Shown here piece by piece: positions 40,335-44,184 of a stretch of DNA of 44,184 nucleotides. The stretch comes from Myxococcota bacterium (GTDB taxonomy: Bacteria > Myxococcota_A > UBA9160 > UBA4427), in assembly GCA_028278345.1 (NCBI GenBank), contig JANQEL010000006.1, positions 1 to 44,184 on the forward strand. The letters run 5' to 3'. A program made the position numbers and the translations under genes. The stretch's first letter is position 1, and every line of letters begins with the position of its first letter. The notes below the pieces were generated by a model that searched no databases, was not told the origin of the DNA, and saw nothing but the letters and a program-made list of their open reading frames with translations.

Positions 40335-41201
40335 TCAGTCCTGCGAGAGACGCTCGAGTTCCGCTTCGTAGGCGGGAAAGCCCACGATGTCGCGCAGGGT
40401 CGCGAATGGCAGCAGACCCTCGGGTGTTTCACCGCGGCCGAGAGTCTCGAGGGCGCCCTGCATCGCGGCCACTGCCGTCGACAGCAGCGTGAGGGGATAG
40501 GCGGCGATCTTGAAGCCGATCTCCTGCAGGCGCGCGGGGGGCAGGATCGGGGTGTCTCCGCCTTCGACCATGTTGGCCATCTTGGGACCGGGAAGCTTCG
40601 CGCAGAGTTCTTCCATCTCGGCTTCGCTCTGCGGGGCTTCGAGGAAGAGGACGTCGGCACCGAGATCGGCAAACGCGCGACAGCGCTCGATCGCCTCCTC
40701 GAGGCCGTGTCCGTGACGCGCGTCGGTGCGCGCCATCACCAGGATGTCGGCGCCCTCTTCCCGGGCGGCGACCGCGGCGCGAATCCGCGCATAGGCTTCC
40801 TGGCGATCGACCACCTCCTTCCCGCGCGTGTGCCCGCAGCGCTTCGGAGCGAGCTGGTCTTCGATCATCGCGCAGGCGAAACCCGCCGCCGCGTAGCCCT
40901 CGACCGTGCGCTTCGCGTTCATCGCGTTGCCATAACCCGTGTCGGCATCGCCGATCACCGGAAAGGAAGTCGCGCCGCAGATGTTGCGCCCCTGGTCGAG
41001 CATCTCGGCGTAGGAGATCAGGCCGGTGTCGGGGAGGCCGATGCGCGCGGCCGAAACGGCGAAGCCACTCATGAAGGTGAGGGGAAAGCCAGCGGCTTCG
41101 ATGAGTCGGGCCGACAGCGCGTCGAAGCAGCAGGGCATGACGAGCACGTCGGGGGTGTCGAGTAGATCGCGCAACTTCTGCGCGCGCGAAGGCGTTGGCA
41201 T
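40335..41201 (-). CDS. Isocitrate lyase/PEP mutase-superfamily enzyme
   Basis: 288 aa. The superfamily's metal-binding GDADTGYGN (D85, D87) and IEDQ (E114) are present. The flexible loop reads KRCGH (120-124) with the catalytic Cys122, as in lyases such as 2-methylisocitrate lyase (KKCGH) and unlike true PEP mutases. It therefore probably cleaves a 2-alkylmalate or methylisocitrate-type substrate, or decarboxylates oxaloacetate; the exact reaction is not determined. It starts 34 bp after the histidine-kinase pair on the same strand and may be co-transcribed with it. Confidence 0.82.
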   Translation of the reverse strand: MPTPSRAQKLRDLLDTPDVLVMPCCFDALSARLIEAAGFPLTFMSGFAVSAARIGLPDTGLISYAEMLDQGRNICGATSFPVIGDADTGYGNAMNAKRTVEGYAAAGFACAMIEDQLAPKRCGHTRGKEVVDRQEAYARIRAAVAAREEGADILVMARTDARHGHGLEEAIERCRAFADLGADVLFLEAPQSEAEMEELCAKLPGPKMANMVEGGDTPILPPARLQEIGFKIAAYPLTLLSTAVAAMQGALETLGRGETPEGLLPFATLRDIVGFPAYEAELERLSQD

Positions 41202-41235
41202 CGTGGGGCGTCTCCGATCGAAGAGGCGCCCGAGT

Positions 41236-43025
<1,790 letters not shown>

Positions 43026-43029
<4 letters not shown>

Positions 43030-44184
43030 GCGCGCTCTCCATTCGAAAGCGGCAGACGAACCGTGACGCGACTGCCACGTTCGGGCTCCGACTCCATCTC
43101 GATCGTGCCACCGTGCTGGCGAACGATCTGATCCGCTACGCACAGATCGGGAACGGGAAGATCCTCTTCGCGCCCGAGCGTCGGTTCGAAGATGTGCGCG
43201 ATCTGATCGGGGGTGTAGCCGGGGCCGTCGTCACTGAACTCGATCGACACCTCCTCTTCCGTGGCCTCGGTGCGAAGCCGGATCGTTCCATTGCCGCGCA
43301 GCCCCTCGGCCGCATTCAGCACGAGTTCCAGGAAGACGTGACGAAGATCCTGTCCCTGGCATTCGACGGGAGGCACTTCGCGATACTCACGCAACAGCGT
43401 CGCTCTCGTACGCAGTTGGGGGAGCGCGATCCGCACCGCGTCTTCGAGCAACGCGTTCACGTCATTGGCCTGTACGCCGGCCGTGCCCATGTGAGAGAAG
43501 CCGCGAATCTCCTTCACGATCGCCCCAACCCGCGCCACTTCCTGCAGTGACTGGCCGACGAGATGACCCACGTCGCGGATGGCGGGAGGAATGCGCTCAG
43601 CCCCGAGTTCGCGCTCGAGCACTTCCAGGGTGCTGACGTCGTTCTTCTGCAGGTAGTGGAGGTTGGACTGGATGAAGGCGATCGGATTATTGACCTCGTG
43701 TACGATCCCCGCTGCGAGTTCGCCGACCGCGGCGAGCCTTCCCGCGGTGACGAGCCGTCGCCGTAGGCGGACCACTTCGCGCAAGTCGCGCAGCACGATC
43801 ACACTGCCGAGGTCGCTCCCCTCTTCGTCGCGCAACGTCGCGCGGGATGCAGAGACCGGAATCGCGATGCCCTCGTTCTGCTCGAGGGTCGTTTCGATCT
43901 CCGTACCTCCATCGGGGATTTCGTCGGGCGCGACGCCGAGCAGTCGACCCACGGCTTCGTCGACCAGGGCGTCGGCCTGGACACCTCGAAGCGTCGCGAA
44001 CGCCCGGTTGGCCGCTCGAACGCGGCCATCGCGCGTAATCAGCGCGATGCCGTCGCGCAGGTTGTCGAGGATCTCGCGCGCCAGCGCCGCCGGCGCTGGC
44101 ACGTACTCGCCGAAACTCAGCGAGAGAAACCAGAGGCTGGCACCGAGCACCGTCACACTGAAGGCACCCAGGCGCGGCGCGGGA
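43026..44184 (-). CDS. Sensor histidine kinase with intact H-box but degenerate ATP lid (5' end outside window)
   Basis: 386 codons are visible and the frame stays open to the window edge. The visible N-terminus (LGASLWFLSLSFGEYVPAP) aligns with the end of the 7TM domain of the downstream paralogue, so the real start lies beyond 44184; a GTG at 44156 is probably internal. A PAS domain (GIALITRDGRVRAANRAFAT) is followed by a normal H-box, VGELAAGIVHEVNNPIAFIQ (His codon at 43698-43700). The catalytic domain keeps the N box (ELVLNAAEGL) and G1 (SDDGPGYT), but after IFEPT the F box and G2 glycines are replaced by LGREEDLPVPDLCVADQ. ATP hydrolysis is therefore doubtful, while it could be phosphorylated on His by a partner. 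Confidence 0.85.

Overview
This 44 kb window is high-GC (roughly two thirds G+C by eye) bacterial chromosome, densely coding on both strands. No rRNA, tRNA, CRISPR array or phage block is visible. The gene content suggests a deltaproteobacterial-grade lineage such as Myxococcota (UBA9160-like) or Binatota: a PEP-CTERM protein, an F420-linked reductase, a (2S)-methylsuccinyl-CoA-type acyl-CoA dehydrogenase, a B12-dependent ribonucleotide reductase, a transmembrane Ser/Thr kinase, FecR and CHAT proteins, and a DUF3516-type Ski2-like helicase. This placement is inference; no marker gene in the window settles it.

Layout, left to right. 0-4 kb: 3' end of ETF-ubiquinone oxidoreductase, a GT-C-like membrane protein with C-terminal TPRs, and an inositol-monophosphatase-like protein that lacks one metal ligand. 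4-8 kb: nrdJ with about 1 kb of non-coding DNA upstream. That DNA holds a good sigma70-type promoter, a 140-nt sequence that folds on paper as a four-helix RNA, and a T-poor, purine-rich leader of lower GC. 8-11 kb: F420:NADP oxidoreductase (-) and a hisN-mcd pair (+), separated by a MITE-like element. 11-14.5 kb: PEP-CTERM protein, a gene remnant, and an ECF sigma/anti-sigma pair flanked by two Spy/CnrX-like periplasmic proteins. 14.6-17.1 kb: cobW GTPase, tandem SnoaL-like protein and membrane protein, one probable operon. 17-25 kb: glutathione reductase, MFS transporter, GspE/PilB-type ATPase, Nudix hydrolase, a small secreted protein, SurE and an M18 aminopeptidase. 25.0-26.3 kb: an IS1-like insertion sequence whose terminal repeats match the 8.6 kb MITE. 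26.3-37.5 kb: nth, then a transmembrane kinase-DUF4384, a TPR/beta-barrel outer-membrane protein and a FecR protein (+), then gpmI, a secreted TPR-CHAT protease and an OmpA protein (-). A 166-bp palindromic element lies between gpmI and the CHAT gene. 37.7-41.2 kb: DUF3516 helicase and an isocitrate-lyase-family enzyme. 41.2-44.2 kb: two tandem, translationally coupled histidine-kinase paralogues, the second running off the window.

Two sets of genes look like undescribed systems. (1) In the histidine-kinase pair, each protein has lost the half of the catalytic apparatus that the other keeps: one has Asp in place of the phospho-acceptor His but an intact ATPase domain, the other has an intact H-box but no glycine-rich ATP lid. 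This suggests an obligate trans-acting or pseudokinase-regulated sensor. (2) The kinase/DUF4384, TPR-barrel, FecR, CHAT and OmpA genes are all predicted membrane, periplasmic or outer-membrane proteins packed into 10 kb, consistent with an envelope signalling and proteolysis module. Both are inferences from sequence and neighbourhood.
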